A program made the translations under genes and the position numbers. From NCBI RefSeq assembly GCF_001425265.1, contig NZ_LMEC01000026.1:186001-250000 (forward strand): a stretch of DNA of 64,000 nt. The letters are read 5' to 3'. The stretch's first letter is position 1. Each line of letters opens with the position of its first letter. The notes beneath the pieces are model-generated. The model saw nothing but the letters and a program-made list of their open reading frames with translations, did not search any database and was not told the origin of the DNA. Of the stretch, positions 15,549 through 24,587 are shown in pieces. Source of the stretch: Massilia sp. Root418. Its GTDB lineage: Bacteria > Pseudomonadota > Gammaproteobacteria > Burkholderiales > Burkholderiaceae_D.

Positions 15549-16683
15549 GGGCCGCTTTCGCCAGGCACAGGTCGGACCATGCCTTGGCCTTGTCGGCCGG
15601 CTTGCGCAGCAGGTCGGCCGGGTGGTAGGTGGCAACGGTGGGGATGCCGTCGTAACGCAGCACCTTGCCGCGCGCAGCGGCGCCCAGCAGGCCCTTGCCC
15701 GCCGTATGGCCCAGCGTGACGATCATGCGGCTGCCCGCCAGTTCCAGCTCGCGCTGCAGGTAGGGCCGGCAGGCCGCCAGCTGTTCGGGGTTGGGCAGGC
15801 TGTCGCTGCCGTCTTCCGCCACGGGCGGGCGGCACTTCACCAGCGTGGTGACGTAGGCGTCTTCGTCCGGCGTGAGCGCGATGGCTTTCAGCATATTGTC
15901 CAGCAGCTGGCCGGCTTCGCCCGTGATGGCGCGCACTTGCTGTTCGTCCGCAGCGGCGGGCGCGGTGCCCAGCACCAGCCATTGCGCGTGCGGGTCGCCG
16001 CGCCCTGGCACGGCGGCCAGGCGGCTATGGCACAAGTCGCAGCGCGTGCAGGTGGCAACGGCCGCTTGCAGCGTGGCCCAGTCCATGTCGGCGATCTGCA
16101 GGCCGGCGGCCGGCTGCGCGCGCGCCGGTGCGGCGGCGGGCACGGGGACGTCGTCGAACCAGGCGGTCGATTCCGGCTCCTCGGCGCCGGCTGCGGCAGG
16201 CCGCGATGGCGCAGCCTGCACCGGCTTGGCGGGCGATTTCGTGACCGTGGGCGGCGGCGTGGCAGGCATGGGTGCGTCGTCGAACCAGCTGGTGTCGTCG
16301 CCGGCGGCAGCGCCGGGTGCCGGGCGTGCAGCGGGGGCCTGTGCCACGGGGGCCTGCACTGCGGGAGGCAGCACTGCGGAAGGCTGAGCTGCGGAAGGCT
16401 GAGCTGCGGAAGGCTGAGCCGCGGCGGGCCGGGCTGCGGGAGACTGGGCCGCCATAGGCTGCGGCGCAGCAGGCTGCCGAACCGGTTCAGGAGCTTGATG
16501 CGGCGCCGCATCAGCTTCGTGCCCGGCGTACGCCGCCATCACCGCAGCGGCCAGGTCGGCCTCCCCGGCAGTCTCGGCAACCTCATCCGCATAGCCCGTG
16601 CCGGCGTCGCCGGGCGCCGGATTGCGCAAACGCCACTGCACGCCCACGCCCATCTCCTGCAGGAAGACTTCGTTGCGGTTCAT
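15532..16683 (-). CDS. Uracil-DNA glycosylase family 4/5-like protein with long Ala/Pro linker
   Basis: Base-excision-repair type glycosylase of 383 residues. The N-terminal 20 residues are conserved-looking, then a low-complexity Ala/Pro/Gln linker fills about 60-200, and the catalytic domain lies at the C-terminus. Four cysteines suited to an iron-sulphur cluster are present (CTRC, VKCRPP, AACRPY), as is the TYHPADLLR motif. The first active-site motif, normally GEAPG, reads GTAPA, so the usual Glu is lost. Its ATG overlaps the rimI stop by four bases (ATGA). The linker has a 15-bp tandem repeat. Confidence 0.82.
   Translation of the reverse strand: MNRNEVFLQEMGVGVQWRLRNPAPGDAGTGYADEVAETAGEADLAAAVMAAYAGHEADAAPHQAPEPVRQPAAPQPMAAQSPAARPAAAQPSAAQPSAAQPSAVLPPAVQAPVAQAPAARPAPGAAAGDDTSWFDDAPMPATPPPTVTKSPAKPVQAAPSRPAAAGAEEPESTAWFDDVPVPAAAPARAQPAAGLQIADMDWATLQAAVATCTRCDLCHSRLAAVPGRGDPHAQWLVLGTAPAAADEQQVRAITGEAGQLLDNMLKAIALTPDEDAYVTTLVKCRPPVAEDGSDSLPNPEQLAACRPYLQRELELAGSRMIVTLGHTAGKGLLGAAARGKVLRYDGIPTVATYHPADLLRKPADKAKAWSDLCLAKAAHAGRA
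16374..16448. repeat. 15-bp tandem repeat in the UDG linker
   Basis: CTGCGGAAGGCTGAG occurs three times exactly in tandem (16374-16418), followed by two degenerate copies to 16448. On the coding strand each unit encodes a five-residue Ser-Ala-Ala-Gln-Pro step, so copy changes keep the reading frame. Such a run can vary in number between strains. Confidence 0.85.
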
Positions 16684-17150
16684 AACATATAACGCATCAC
16701 GATCGCGTCCTCGCGTTGCTGGCCGCCGGCCGGGTAATAACCCTTGCGGCGGCCGATCTGTTCAAATCCATATCGCTCGTACAATTCGAGCGCGCGCGTA
16801 TTCGACGGCCGCACCTCCAGCAGCATCGACTCCATCCCAAGTCCGCGCGAACAGGCCACCGACTGGTTCAGCAGGAACCGTCCCAGCCCCTGCCCCTGCC
16901 ACTCCTGCGCCACCGCCACGTTCAGCAGATGCGCCTCGTCCACCATCTGCATCACCAGGAAGTAGCCCATCAGCTGCATGGACTGGTTGCGCAGTACCCA
17001 GGCGTGGTAGCCGCTGGCCAGGGAGTCGGCGAAATTGCCCCGGCTCCAGGGATAGGGATAGACCCTTTCCTCCAGCGCCACCACCTCGTCGATATCGCTT
17101 TCCTGCATCGGCGCGTAATTGAGCCGCGCCAGATCCCACACTGGCTTCAT
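16680..17150 (-). CDS. rimI: Ribosomal-protein-alanine N-acetyltransferase RimI
   Basis: GNAT-fold acetyltransferase of 156 residues that acetylates the N-terminal alanine of ribosomal protein S18. The acetyl-CoA loop is QEWQGQGLGRFLL; ERVYPYPWSRGNF and RPSNTRALELYERYGF are the standard RimI substrate and C-terminal motifs. ATG at 17150 overlaps the tsaB stop by four bases (ATGA), so the two are translationally coupled. The tsaB-rimI pairing is widespread and supports both calls. Confidence 0.95.
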   Translation of the reverse strand: MKPVWDLARLNYAPMQESDIDEVVALEERVYPYPWSRGNFADSLASGYHAWVLRNQSMQLMGYFLVMQMVDEAHLLNVAVAQEWQGQGLGRFLLNQSVACSRGLGMESMLLEVRPSNTRALELYERYGFEQIGRRKGYYPAGGQQREDAIVMRYML

Positions 17151-17851
17151 GCGCCGGCCTTTGCAGCATTGATCTCGCGCCGTTCCGCGCTGGTGTAGGC
17201 GATCTTGTTGCGCAGGTAAAGCGGCTGCGCATCGGCCGCCTTGACGGCCTGCCCGGCCGCGAACGCGATGCGGCCCAATTGCGCGATCTGCGCCGCGTGC
17301 GGCATCACGTCCGCGTGCGCGCCGGCCGCGAACGCCTTGCCCGCCAGCGCCTCGGCGTAGGCCGTGAAACCGTTGCCGCAAGCCGTCACCGCGCCCTGCG
17401 GCGCTACCGCGTCCGGCGTGGACAGCGCCGGCGCCAGCACCGCCACCGGCGCGCCGCCATCGACGCGGTACTGCGCCCAATAGACTTCGCCCATGCGCGC
17501 GTCCAGCACGGCCAGGATAGCGCTGCCGCCGTGCTGCTGGTGGCAGGCCAGCGCCATGGCGTCCAGCGTCACCACCGGCACCAGCGGCAGGCCGGCGCCA
17601 TAACCCAGTCCCTGGGCGATGCCGCAGGCGGTGCGCACGCCGGTAAAGGAACCGGGACCGGAACCGTAGGCGATAGCATCGCAATCGCGCAGGGCCACGC
17701 CGGCTTCGGCCAGCAGTTCCTGGATCATCGGCAGGATGGCCTGCGAGTGGGTGCGCACGCCGGACGAAGAGCGCGTGGACAGCTTCCCGCCGCGCAGCAG
17801 CGCGCAGGAAGCCATTTCAGAAGATGTTTCAATTGCAAGTATGGTAGACAT
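17147..17851 (-). CDS. tsaB: tRNA threonylcarbamoyladenosine biosynthesis protein TsaB
   Basis: Partner of TsaD and TsaE in making the universal t6A37 modification of ANN-decoding tRNAs. The 234-residue ASKHA-fold protein starts MSTILAIETSSEMASCALL, has HSQAILPMIQELL and the GSGPGSFTGVRTACG loop, all typical of TsaB. The start at 17851 gives this family N-terminus; the open frame extends to 17908 without support. It leads a four-gene overlapping operon (tsaB-rimI-udg-DUF1853) and is divergent from the thioredoxin-like gene 66 bp away. Confidence 0.96.
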   Translation of the reverse strand: MSTILAIETSSEMASCALLRGGKLSTRSSSGVRTHSQAILPMIQELLAEAGVALRDCDAIAYGSGPGSFTGVRTACGIAQGLGYGAGLPLVPVVTLDAMALACHQQHGGSAILAVLDARMGEVYWAQYRVDGGAPVAVLAPALSTPDAVAPQGAVTACGNGFTAYAEALAGKAFAAGAHADVMPHAAQIAQLGRIAFAAGQAVKAADAQPLYLRNKIAYTSAERREINAAKAGA

Positions 17852-17916
17852 GCCGTATTTTAACCCGCCAAAGCCGGCCTGCGCGGGTCCCGGAACATCA
17901 AGGTACAATACCGCGC

Positions 17917-18342
17917 ATGCATAGCACTACCTTACATTCAGATAACCGCGCCGAAGTGGCGCAGGCGCTGGCGCAAGACCGTTGGATCGTCGCCTGCCTG
18001 TGCGCTGCCTGGTGCGGCACCTGCGCCGGCTACCGCGCCGCCTTCGACGAACTGGCCGCCCGCCATCCTGACAAATACTTCCTGTGGGTCGATATCGAGG
18101 ACCATGCCGACGTGGTCGGCGACCTCGACGTGGAGAACTTCCCTACCCTGCTGATCCAGCGCCACGAGCAAGTGGCCTTCTTCGGCACCATGCTGCCGGA
18201 CCCGAACGTGGCGCACCGCCTGATCCTGGCGCAGGCGGCCATGGACGACGCGGAACTGGCGCGCTACGCGCAAAGCAGCGAAGAGCGCCGCCACTGGCAG
18301 CGCGCCTGCAATCTGCGCACCCTGCTCAGCGCAGCCTCCTGA
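17917..18342 (+). CDS. Thioredoxin-fold protein
   Basis: Cytoplasmic thioredoxin-like protein of 141 residues. The redox motif is AAWCGTC (Cys-Gly-Thr-Cys, about 33-36) and the cis-proline loop reads NFPTLLI. No signal peptide is visible. The C-terminus has an additional charged helix (YAQSSEERRHWQRAC). The motif CGTC differs from the CGPC of thioredoxin, so the protein may be a specialised reductase or chaperone; the partner is unknown. It stands alone, divergent from tsaB. Confidence 0.85.
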   Translation: MHSTTLHSDNRAEVAQALAQDRWIVACLCAAWCGTCAGYRAAFDELAARHPDKYFLWVDIEDHADVVGDLDVENFPTLLIQRHEQVAFFGTMLPDPNVAHRLILAQAAMDDAELARYAQSSEERRHWQRACNLRTLLSAAS

Positions 18343-18370
18343 TCCAATCCGATCCGATCCAATCCAATCC
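18341..18370. repeat. Six tandem RATCC pentamers
   Basis: Directly after the thioredoxin-like stop codon the pentamers GATCC or AATCC occur six times in a row. An inverted repeat CCGGCC/GGCCGG (18370-18387) follows. The microsatellite lies between convergent genes and probably has no coding role. Confidence 0.8.
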
Positions 18371-18390
18371 CGGCCAGGCCAGGCCGGAGC

Positions 18391-20652
18391 TCAGGCCAGC
18401 CTGAGCGGCAGGCTGCGCAAGCGCTGCCCGGTCAGGGCGAACACCGCGTTGGCTACTGCCGGCGCCACCGGCGGCACGGCCGGCTCGCCCATGCCTTCCG
18501 GCGGTTCCGCGCTCAGCATAATGATGGTTTCCACTTTCGGCGCCTGGTCCATGCGCAGCACGGGATACTGGTGGAAGTTGGCCTGCTCCACCTTGCCGTC
18601 CTTGATGGTGATCTCGGCGCCCAGCGCAGCGGACAGGCCGAACACCACCGACGACTCCACCTGCTGCGAAATGATGCCCGGGTTGACGGCAATGCCGCAG
18701 TCCACCGCGCACACCACGCGGTGCACGATGATCTGCTTGTCCACCACCGACACTTCGGCTACCTGCGCCACGATGGTGCCGAAGGACTGGTGCAGCGCCA
18801 CGCCGTGCGCGCGGCCTGCCGGCGGCTGGCCGGCCTTGTCCACGGCAGCGTTGAGCACCGCCAGGTGGCGCGGATGGCGGTTCAGCATGCCGCGCCGGAA
18901 GCTCGCGCCGCTCTGCCCTGCCGCGTGCGCCAGCTCGTCGATGAAGCTCTCCTTGAAGAAGGCATTGTGCGAATGCCCCACCGAGCGGAAGTAGCCGACC
19001 GGCACCGCGCTGTCGGCGATGATGTGGCGGATGCGCTGGTTGGGGATCTCGTACTGCATGTCGAACTCGCCCTCGGCCGTGGTCTTGTCCGGCCCCGCGC
19101 CCGGCAAGCCCAGGTTGCGCTTGAAGAACTGGTGGCCGATCGAGGCGCTGACGGACTGGTTGTCCCAGGCTGCGATATTGCCCGCCGCATCCAGGCTGGC
19201 GTTGAAGCGCGCCAGCGCGGCGGGCCGGTACACGTCGTGCGTGGTGTCGTCCTCGCGCGACCAGATCAGCTGCACCGGCGCGCCATTGCACTCCTTGGCC
19301 ACCGCCACCGCCTGCGCGATGAAATCGGTCTCCAGGCGGCGCCCGAAGCCGCCCCCCAGCATGGTGATCTCCAGCGTGACATCGGCCGCGCTCACGCCCG
19401 CCGCCTTGGCGGCCGCGTCGATCGCCAGCGAGGGCGCCTGCGTGGACACCCACAGCCGCACCTTGCCGTCCTTGACCTGCGCGGTGCAGTTGAGCGGCTC
19501 CATGGCGGCATGCGCCAGGAAAGGCGAGCGGTACTCCGCCTTCAGCGTTTTCACCGCGCCGGGCGCCTCGGCAACGTCGCCCACCTCGCCCACGGTGTAG
19601 TAGACGTGGCCGTCCTCGTCGTCCAGCTGGCGGGCGAATTGCCTGAACACTTCGGCGCTCGACAGCTTGCCGTTCACGCCCTCCAGCCAGACCACCGGCA
19701 GCGCGGCTGCCGCCTGCCTGGCTTGCCAGTAGTGCGCCGCCACCACGGCCACGCCGGCGCCGGCGCCGGTTTTTTCCGCCAGCGCCGCGGAAAAGTCCAC
19801 CACGCGCGACACGCCCGGCATCTTCAGCACCGCCTGCGTATCCGCGCTGGCCACGGCGCCGCCTATCACCGGCGACATCCTGACCGCCGCATACAGCATG
19901 CCCTCGGGCCGCACGTCCAGCCCGAACACGGCGCTGCCGTCGGACTTGGACGGCGAATCGCGGCGCGCCACGGCGGTGCCGATCAGGCGGAACTGGCCCA
20001 CGGTTTTCAGCCGCACTTCACCCGGCGTCATGCCGGCCGCTGCCGCCACCAGGCTGCCGTAGCTGGCGCGCTTGCCGTTCGGGTGCGCCACGTGGCCGTC
20101 CTCGGTGAAACACTCCAGCGAACGCACTTTCCACTCGCGCGCGGCAGCCTCGATCAGCAAGGCGCGCGCGGTGGCGCCGGCTTCGCGCATCGGCAGCCAC
20201 AAGTCCTTCACGCTGGACGAGCCGCCCGTCATGTTGATGCCCAGCTCGCGCCCCAGCTTGGACACCAGCCAGCCCGCCAGGCGCTTGCCGCGCCCGTCCT
20301 CGTCCGGATGGAAGGGCAGGCTGTCGGCCAGGATGGCCACATTGCCGTAGATTTTGTCGTGCGGCGCCTGCACCAGCTTCACCTGCGCCAGCGGCACGTC
20401 CAGCTCCTCGGCCAGCAGCATGGGCAGCGCCGTATGAACGCCCTGCCCCATTTCGCTGCGCGCCATGGCCACCGTCACGGAATTGTCCGGCGCGATGGCG
20501 ACCCAGCCGTTCAGCGCCACCGCGCCGCCGGAACCGGGCAGCGGCACCTTGCCGCGCACGCGCTGGCGCGCCGGCAGCGCACCCCAGCCAACCACCATGG
20601 CGCCCGCCACCGCGGTGGCGCTCAACAGAAAACGGCGGCGCGACAACTTCAT
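18391..20652 (-). CDS. IorB-like molybdopterin-dependent aldehyde oxidase/xanthine dehydrogenase large subunit
   Basis: Exported molybdenum hydroxylase of 753 residues resembling the beta subunit of isoquinoline 1-oxidoreductase. A twin-arginine signal (SRRRFLLSATAVAGA) marks Tat export of a folded cofactor protein. Motifs include LPMLLAEELDVP, MLGGGFGRRLETDF for the molybdopterin dithiolene and MGEPAVPPVAPAVANA near the C-terminus, which carries the active-site Glu. The [2Fe-2S] alpha-subunit gene normally beside it is not within the window on either side. The natural substrate is unknown; aldehydes or N-heterocycles are usual for the family. Confidence 0.88.
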   Translation of the reverse strand: MKLSRRRFLLSATAVAGAMVVGWGALPARQRVRGKVPLPGSGGAVALNGWVAIAPDNSVTVAMARSEMGQGVHTALPMLLAEELDVPLAQVKLVQAPHDKIYGNVAILADSLPFHPDEDGRGKRLAGWLVSKLGRELGINMTGGSSSVKDLWLPMREAGATARALLIEAAAREWKVRSLECFTEDGHVAHPNGKRASYGSLVAAAAGMTPGEVRLKTVGQFRLIGTAVARRDSPSKSDGSAVFGLDVRPEGMLYAAVRMSPVIGGAVASADTQAVLKMPGVSRVVDFSAALAEKTGAGAGVAVVAAHYWQARQAAAALPVVWLEGVNGKLSSAEVFRQFARQLDDEDGHVYYTVGEVGDVAEAPGAVKTLKAEYRSPFLAHAAMEPLNCTAQVKDGKVRLWVSTQAPSLAIDAAAKAAGVSAADVTLEITMLGGGFGRRLETDFIAQAVAVAKECNGAPVQLIWSREDDTTHDVYRPAALARFNASLDAAGNIAAWDNQSVSASIGHQFFKRNLGLPGAGPDKTTAEGEFDMQYEIPNQRIRHIIADSAVPVGYFRSVGHSHNAFFKESFIDELAHAAGQSGASFRRGMLNRHPRHLAVLNAAVDKAGQPPAGRAHGVALHQSFGTIVAQVAEVSVVDKQIIVHRVVCAVDCGIAVNPGIISQQVESSVVFGLSAALGAEITIKDGKVEQANFHQYPVLRMDQAPKVETIIMLSAEPPEGMGEPAVPPVAPAVANAVFALTGQRLRSLPLRLA

Positions 20653-20674
20653 AGAGTCCTTTCGATAGAGGGGA

Positions 20675-23600
20675 TCAGGGCTGCCAGCGCTGCAGCAGGT
20701 CGTCCGGCAGCACCGGACGGCTGTAGAAATAGCCTTGCGCCAGGTTGCAGCCGTGGCGCAGCAGGAAGGCCGCCTGCTCGTCCGTCTCCACGCCTTCGGC
20801 GATGACGGACAAATTCATGCTCTTGCCGAGCTGGATGATGGCGATGGCAATGGCCTCGTCGTTCACGTCGGTGGAGATATCCTTGATAAAGGAACGGTCG
20901 ATCTTCAAGGTCTGCACCGGCATCTGCTTCAGGTAGGCCAGCGAAGAGTAGCCGGTGCCGAAATCGTCAATCGCCAGCCCCACGCCGATCGAGTGCAGGT
21001 CGTTGATGAAGACCAGCGCGTCGCCGGTGTTCATGATCACCGATTCAGTCACCTCCAGCTGCAGCCGGTGCGGCTCCAGTCCGGTCTCGCGCAGGATATC
21101 GCCCACCATGGAAGCGATGCTGCCGCGCTCGAACTGCTTGGCCGACAGGTTGACCGCCATCTTCGGCACCCACAAGCCGGCTTTCTGCCAGCGCACCATC
21201 TGCAGGCAGGCCTGGTACAGCACCCACTTGCCCAGCTGGTTGATGTAGCCGGTGTCCTCGGCCAGCGAAATAAAGCGGTTGGGCGGCACCAGGCCCAGTT
21301 CCGGATGGTTCCAGCGCACCAGCGCCTCCACCCCCACCAGGCGGCCGGTATCGATTTCCACCTGCGGCTGGTAATTCAGGAACATCTCGTCCTTTTCCAG
21401 CGAGCGGCGCAGGAAAGTTTCCAGGCGCAGGCGCTCCACGCCCTCGCCCGACATGGACGGCGCGTAGAAGCGGTAGCCGTTGCGGCCGCGCGCCTTGGCC
21501 TGGTACATGGCCACGTCGGCGTTCCGGATCAGCATATTCAGGTCGGTGGCATCGGCCGGGTACAGGCTGATGCCCACGCTGCAGGTGACGAACAGCTCGT
21601 GCCCGGCCACCATGAAGGGCTGCTCGAACATGCCGACCAGCTTCTCGGCCACCAGGCTGGCGCCGTACTGCCCGTCCACGTTCTCCAGCAGCACGATGAA
21701 TTCGTCGCCGCCCAGGCGCGCCAGGGTATCGCCGTCGCGCAGCTTGCCCTGCAGCGCCTCGGCCACCTGCTTGAGCAGCTCGTCGCCGATGTGGTGGCCC
21801 AGGGTGTCGTTGACGTTCTTGAAGCGGTCCAGGTCGATGAACAGCAGCGCCAGCTGCTCATGCTCGCGCGCGGCGCGCTGCAGGGCGTGGTGCAGGCGGT
21901 CGTGGAACAGCAGGCGGTTCGGCAGTGCCGTGAGCGGATCGTGGTGGGCCAGGTGGTCCAGCTTTTCCTGCGACTGCTTGACCAGCGTGATGTCGCTGAA
22001 CACGCACACGTAGTGGGTGGTGGTGCCGTGGGTGTCGCGCACCGCGCTCATGGTCAGCCATTCCAGGTACAGCTCGCCGGTCTTGCGCAGGCTCCAGATC
22101 TCGCCGCGCCAGAAGCCGGTGGTCTCCAGATCCTGCCACATGGTCTGGTAGAAGGCGTCCTCGTGGCGGCCGGAACGCGTCAGCGCGCGGTCCTTGCCCA
22201 GCGCTTCGGCCTCGCTGTAGCCGGTAATCTGGGTGAAGGCGGGATTCACGGCCACGATGGTGCCCTGCGCATCGATCACCATCACGCCGTCGGCGATGTG
22301 CTCCAACACCGTGGCCGACAGGCGCAGCTTTTCCTCGGCCTCCTTGCGCGCGGTCACGTCGGCGTAGACCCAGATGCTGCCTTCATTGGCGTGGCTCTGG
22401 TCGATGGCGCAGCCGCTCACCATGCACCAGAACAGCGAGCCGTCCTTGCGGCGGTAATGGCGCTCCTCGCTGAAATACTCGCCGGCAGACAGCGTTGGAT
22501 ACTGGCGCGCGCCGGCCGACTCGAAGTCGAAGGCGGTGGGGAACACGATGGCCGTGGAGGCGCCGGCCATGGCGCCCGGCTCGTAGCCGAACAGCTCCTC
22601 GCAGCGCCGGTTCACCGACACGATCTGGCGGTTGCGCACGAACATCACGCCGAACATCACATTGTCCAGGATGGCGCTCTGCTCGGCCAGCAGGGCCTCG
22701 ATGCGCATTTCATTGTGCTTGCGCTGGCTGATGTCGGAGATGATGCCGTCCACCCAGGGCGCGCTGTCGCCCCGCTCGGACACCTGCGGCTGGCCGTTCT
22801 CGGCCACCCAGCGTTCGGTGCCGCTGGCGTCGATAATGCGGTACTCCACCGCGTACGGGCGGCCGTCGCGGATGGCCTGGCTCACCACGCGGCGCTGCAT
22901 GCGGCGGTCCTCCGGGCAGATCAGGTTGGCCCATGAATGGCTGGTGCTGCGCATGAATTGCGCGGCCGAATAGCCGGAAATGTCCTCGATGGCGTCGCTC
23001 ACGAAATCGACCGGGCCGTCCGGGCGGAAGCGGAACACCGCGCCCGGCACCTGGGTCACGATGGTGCGGAAGCGCTCCTCGCGCTGGCCGATGTCCTCGA
23101 ACAGGTGCTTGATCGCCACCCGCATCTGCTCCAGCTGGCCGGACAGGCGTCCCAGCTCGTCGCTGCCGGTAGGTTCCAGCCGGGTTTCGAAGTCGCCGTG
23201 CGAGAGCCGGTCGGAAAAGCGCATCAGCTTGCGCAGCGGCTTGAGCAGGCGCTTATTCAAGAACAGCACGATCAGCAGCAGCGACACGGTCAGCTGCGCG
23301 GCCAGCACGAACACATAGGACAGCTGCTTCTCGCGCAGCTCCTGCTGGCTGCGGGCGTCGTCCATCTCCACCACGATGCGGCCGATTTTCTCGCCGCGCA
23401 CCTGGATTTCGCGCTCGGCGCGGTAGACGTTGCCGATCTGCCGGCGCGGCGACTGCACGTTCATGAACTGGGTTTCGGCCTGACCGGTCACCTGCACCTG
23501 CAGCACCGAGCGGTCGCGCATGACCGATTCCACCAGCGAATGGGCCGATTCGGCGTTCATATTCCACAGTGACTCCTGCATGCCCAGTGCCAGGATGTCG

Positions 23601-23794
23601 GCATTGCGCTGCAGCGATTCGTTCAGCGCCATCTTGGCCGACTGCTGCTCATGCACGCCGATCAGCAGATAGCTGCCGATGATCGCAGGTATCACAAGGC
23701 CGCCAAACACCACCAGCAGCAGGGCGCCGTAGATGGAAAGGCCGTACAGCGCGCTCAAACGGGAACGCATCCTTCTGTATAAAGAACTAATCAT
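20675..23794 (-). CDS. PAS-GGDEF-EAL cyclic-di-GMP signalling protein
   Basis: Inner-membrane sensor of 1039 residues. Order: membrane helix (about 17-43), periplasmic sensor, second helix (about 155-178), HAMP, three PAS domains (about 240-615), GGDEF (about 620-780) and EAL (about 790-1035). The diguanylate cyclase site is intact (LGGDEF) and is preceded by an RxxD inhibitory site (RDGD). The phosphodiesterase site also looks intact (EALVRW, DDFGTGYSS, LKIDRSF). The protein may make or degrade c-di-GMP. The preceding strand's IorB-like gene begins 22 bp downstream, so the two could be co-transcribed. Confidence 0.95.
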   Translation of the reverse strand: MISSLYRRMRSRLSALYGLSIYGALLLVVFGGLVIPAIIGSYLLIGVHEQQSAKMALNESLQRNADILALGMQESLWNMNAESAHSLVESVMRDRSVLQVQVTGQAETQFMNVQSPRRQIGNVYRAEREIQVRGEKIGRIVVEMDDARSQQELREKQLSYVFVLAAQLTVSLLLIVLFLNKRLLKPLRKLMRFSDRLSHGDFETRLEPTGSDELGRLSGQLEQMRVAIKHLFEDIGQREERFRTIVTQVPGAVFRFRPDGPVDFVSDAIEDISGYSAAQFMRSTSHSWANLICPEDRRMQRRVVSQAIRDGRPYAVEYRIIDASGTERWVAENGQPQVSERGDSAPWVDGIISDISQRKHNEMRIEALLAEQSAILDNVMFGVMFVRNRQIVSVNRRCEELFGYEPGAMAGASTAIVFPTAFDFESAGARQYPTLSAGEYFSEERHYRRKDGSLFWCMVSGCAIDQSHANEGSIWVYADVTARKEAEEKLRLSATVLEHIADGVMVIDAQGTIVAVNPAFTQITGYSEAEALGKDRALTRSGRHEDAFYQTMWQDLETTGFWRGEIWSLRKTGELYLEWLTMSAVRDTHGTTTHYVCVFSDITLVKQSQEKLDHLAHHDPLTALPNRLLFHDRLHHALQRAAREHEQLALLFIDLDRFKNVNDTLGHHIGDELLKQVAEALQGKLRDGDTLARLGGDEFIVLLENVDGQYGASLVAEKLVGMFEQPFMVAGHELFVTCSVGISLYPADATDLNMLIRNADVAMYQAKARGRNGYRFYAPSMSGEGVERLRLETFLRRSLEKDEMFLNYQPQVEIDTGRLVGVEALVRWNHPELGLVPPNRFISLAEDTGYINQLGKWVLYQACLQMVRWQKAGLWVPKMAVNLSAKQFERGSIASMVGDILRETGLEPHRLQLEVTESVIMNTGDALVFINDLHSIGVGLAIDDFGTGYSSLAYLKQMPVQTLKIDRSFIKDISTDVNDEAIAIAIIQLGKSMNLSVIAEGVETDEQAAFLLRHGCNLAQGYFYSRPVLPDDLLQRWQP

Positions 23795-23969
23795 TCACCA
23801 CGGGGACTTGGGGCCGGCGCGTGTCGGCGCATTCAGGAATTTTTCATTTGCAACAATTATGCACGCAAACAAGCGTATCCGTCACCAGATTACACTGTGG
23901 CACAGCTATCGGCGCCAGCAAGAATGCGACAAGCTTGCTATCATCGCCACTTTCCAAGAGGAGCCCGCC

Positions 23970-24476
23970 ATGACTTTTAACACCTACACCGCATCCATCC
24001 CCGTGTTCAAGCAGATCCTGAACAGTCTGCTGGCCATCCTCGACAAGGCCGATGCCCATGTAACCGAGAAGAAGCTGGACGCCAACGCGCTGTTGCAATT
24101 CCGCCTGTTCCCCGACATGCTGCCGTTCTCGCGCCAGATCCAGATCGCCACCGACTTCGCCAAGGGCGCCGGCGCGCGCCTGGCCGGCCAGGAAGTGCCG
24201 CCGTACGAAGACACCGAAAAGACGTTCGCCGAACTGAAGGCGCGCATCGCCAAGACCATCGCCTTCCTGGAAGGCCTGGACGCAGCCGACTTCGGCGGTG
24301 CCGAAGACCGCGCCATCACCACCGGCAGCGGCGAGAAGACCAAGCACTTCACCGGCACCACCTACCTGCTGCACTACGCGCTGCCGCACTTCTTCTTCCA
24401 CGCCACCACCGCCTACGACATCCTGCGCCACAACGGCCTGGAAATCGGCAAGAAGGACTTCATCGGCAGCTACTGA
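23970..24476 (+). CDS. DUF1993 family protein
   Basis: Cytoplasmic helical protein of 168 residues with the DUF1993 pattern: start MTFNTYTASIPVFKQIL, RLFPDMLPFSRQIQIA, and a C-terminal HYALPHFFFHATTAYDILRHNG. The family belongs to the DinB-like four-helix fold; catalytic function is unknown. AAGAGGAG sits just before ATG 23970, which fixes the start; the upstream open frame to 23733 is not supported. Its stop codon lies inside a triplicated 14-bp repeat. Confidence 0.9.
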   Translation: MTFNTYTASIPVFKQILNSLLAILDKADAHVTEKKLDANALLQFRLFPDMLPFSRQIQIATDFAKGAGARLAGQEVPPYEDTEKTFAELKARIAKTIAFLEGLDAADFGGAEDRAITTGSGEKTKHFTGTTYLLHYALPHFFFHATTAYDILRHNGLEIGKKDFIGSY

Positions 24477-24503
24477 TCGGCAGCTACTGATCGGCAGCGA
24501 TTG
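24462..24503. repeat. Three tandem 14-bp repeats across the DUF1993 stop codon
   Basis: ATCGGCAGCTACTG occurs at 24462-24475 and 24476-24489, and a variant at 24490-24503. The first copy encodes the C-terminal Ile-Gly-Ser-Tyr and its junction with copy two forms the TGA stop. Because the unit is 14 bp, the extra copies lie outside the frame. Confidence 0.9.
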
Positions 24504-24587
24504 ATCTGCCGCGCCGCGCGCCACCTCGTGCGCGCGGCGCTGATTCCTGTGGTAAGGTTGCCGATATCACAACTCACACCCGCAACC

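Noticed and set aside
16374..16448. CRISPR-like repeat
   Set aside because: Units are contiguous 15-mers without spacers, inside a coding linker.
17151..17684. N-terminal extension of rimI
   Set aside because: Overlaps tsaB in another frame; the ATGA-coupled start at 17150 gives the normal RimI length.
18571..20805. 744-codon frame antisense to the IorB-like gene
   Set aside because: Same kind of shadow; the sense protein has clear cofactor motifs.
20735..22936. 733-codon frame antisense to the GGDEF-EAL gene
   Set aside because: No motif or ribosome-binding site; codon pattern mirrors the sense strand.
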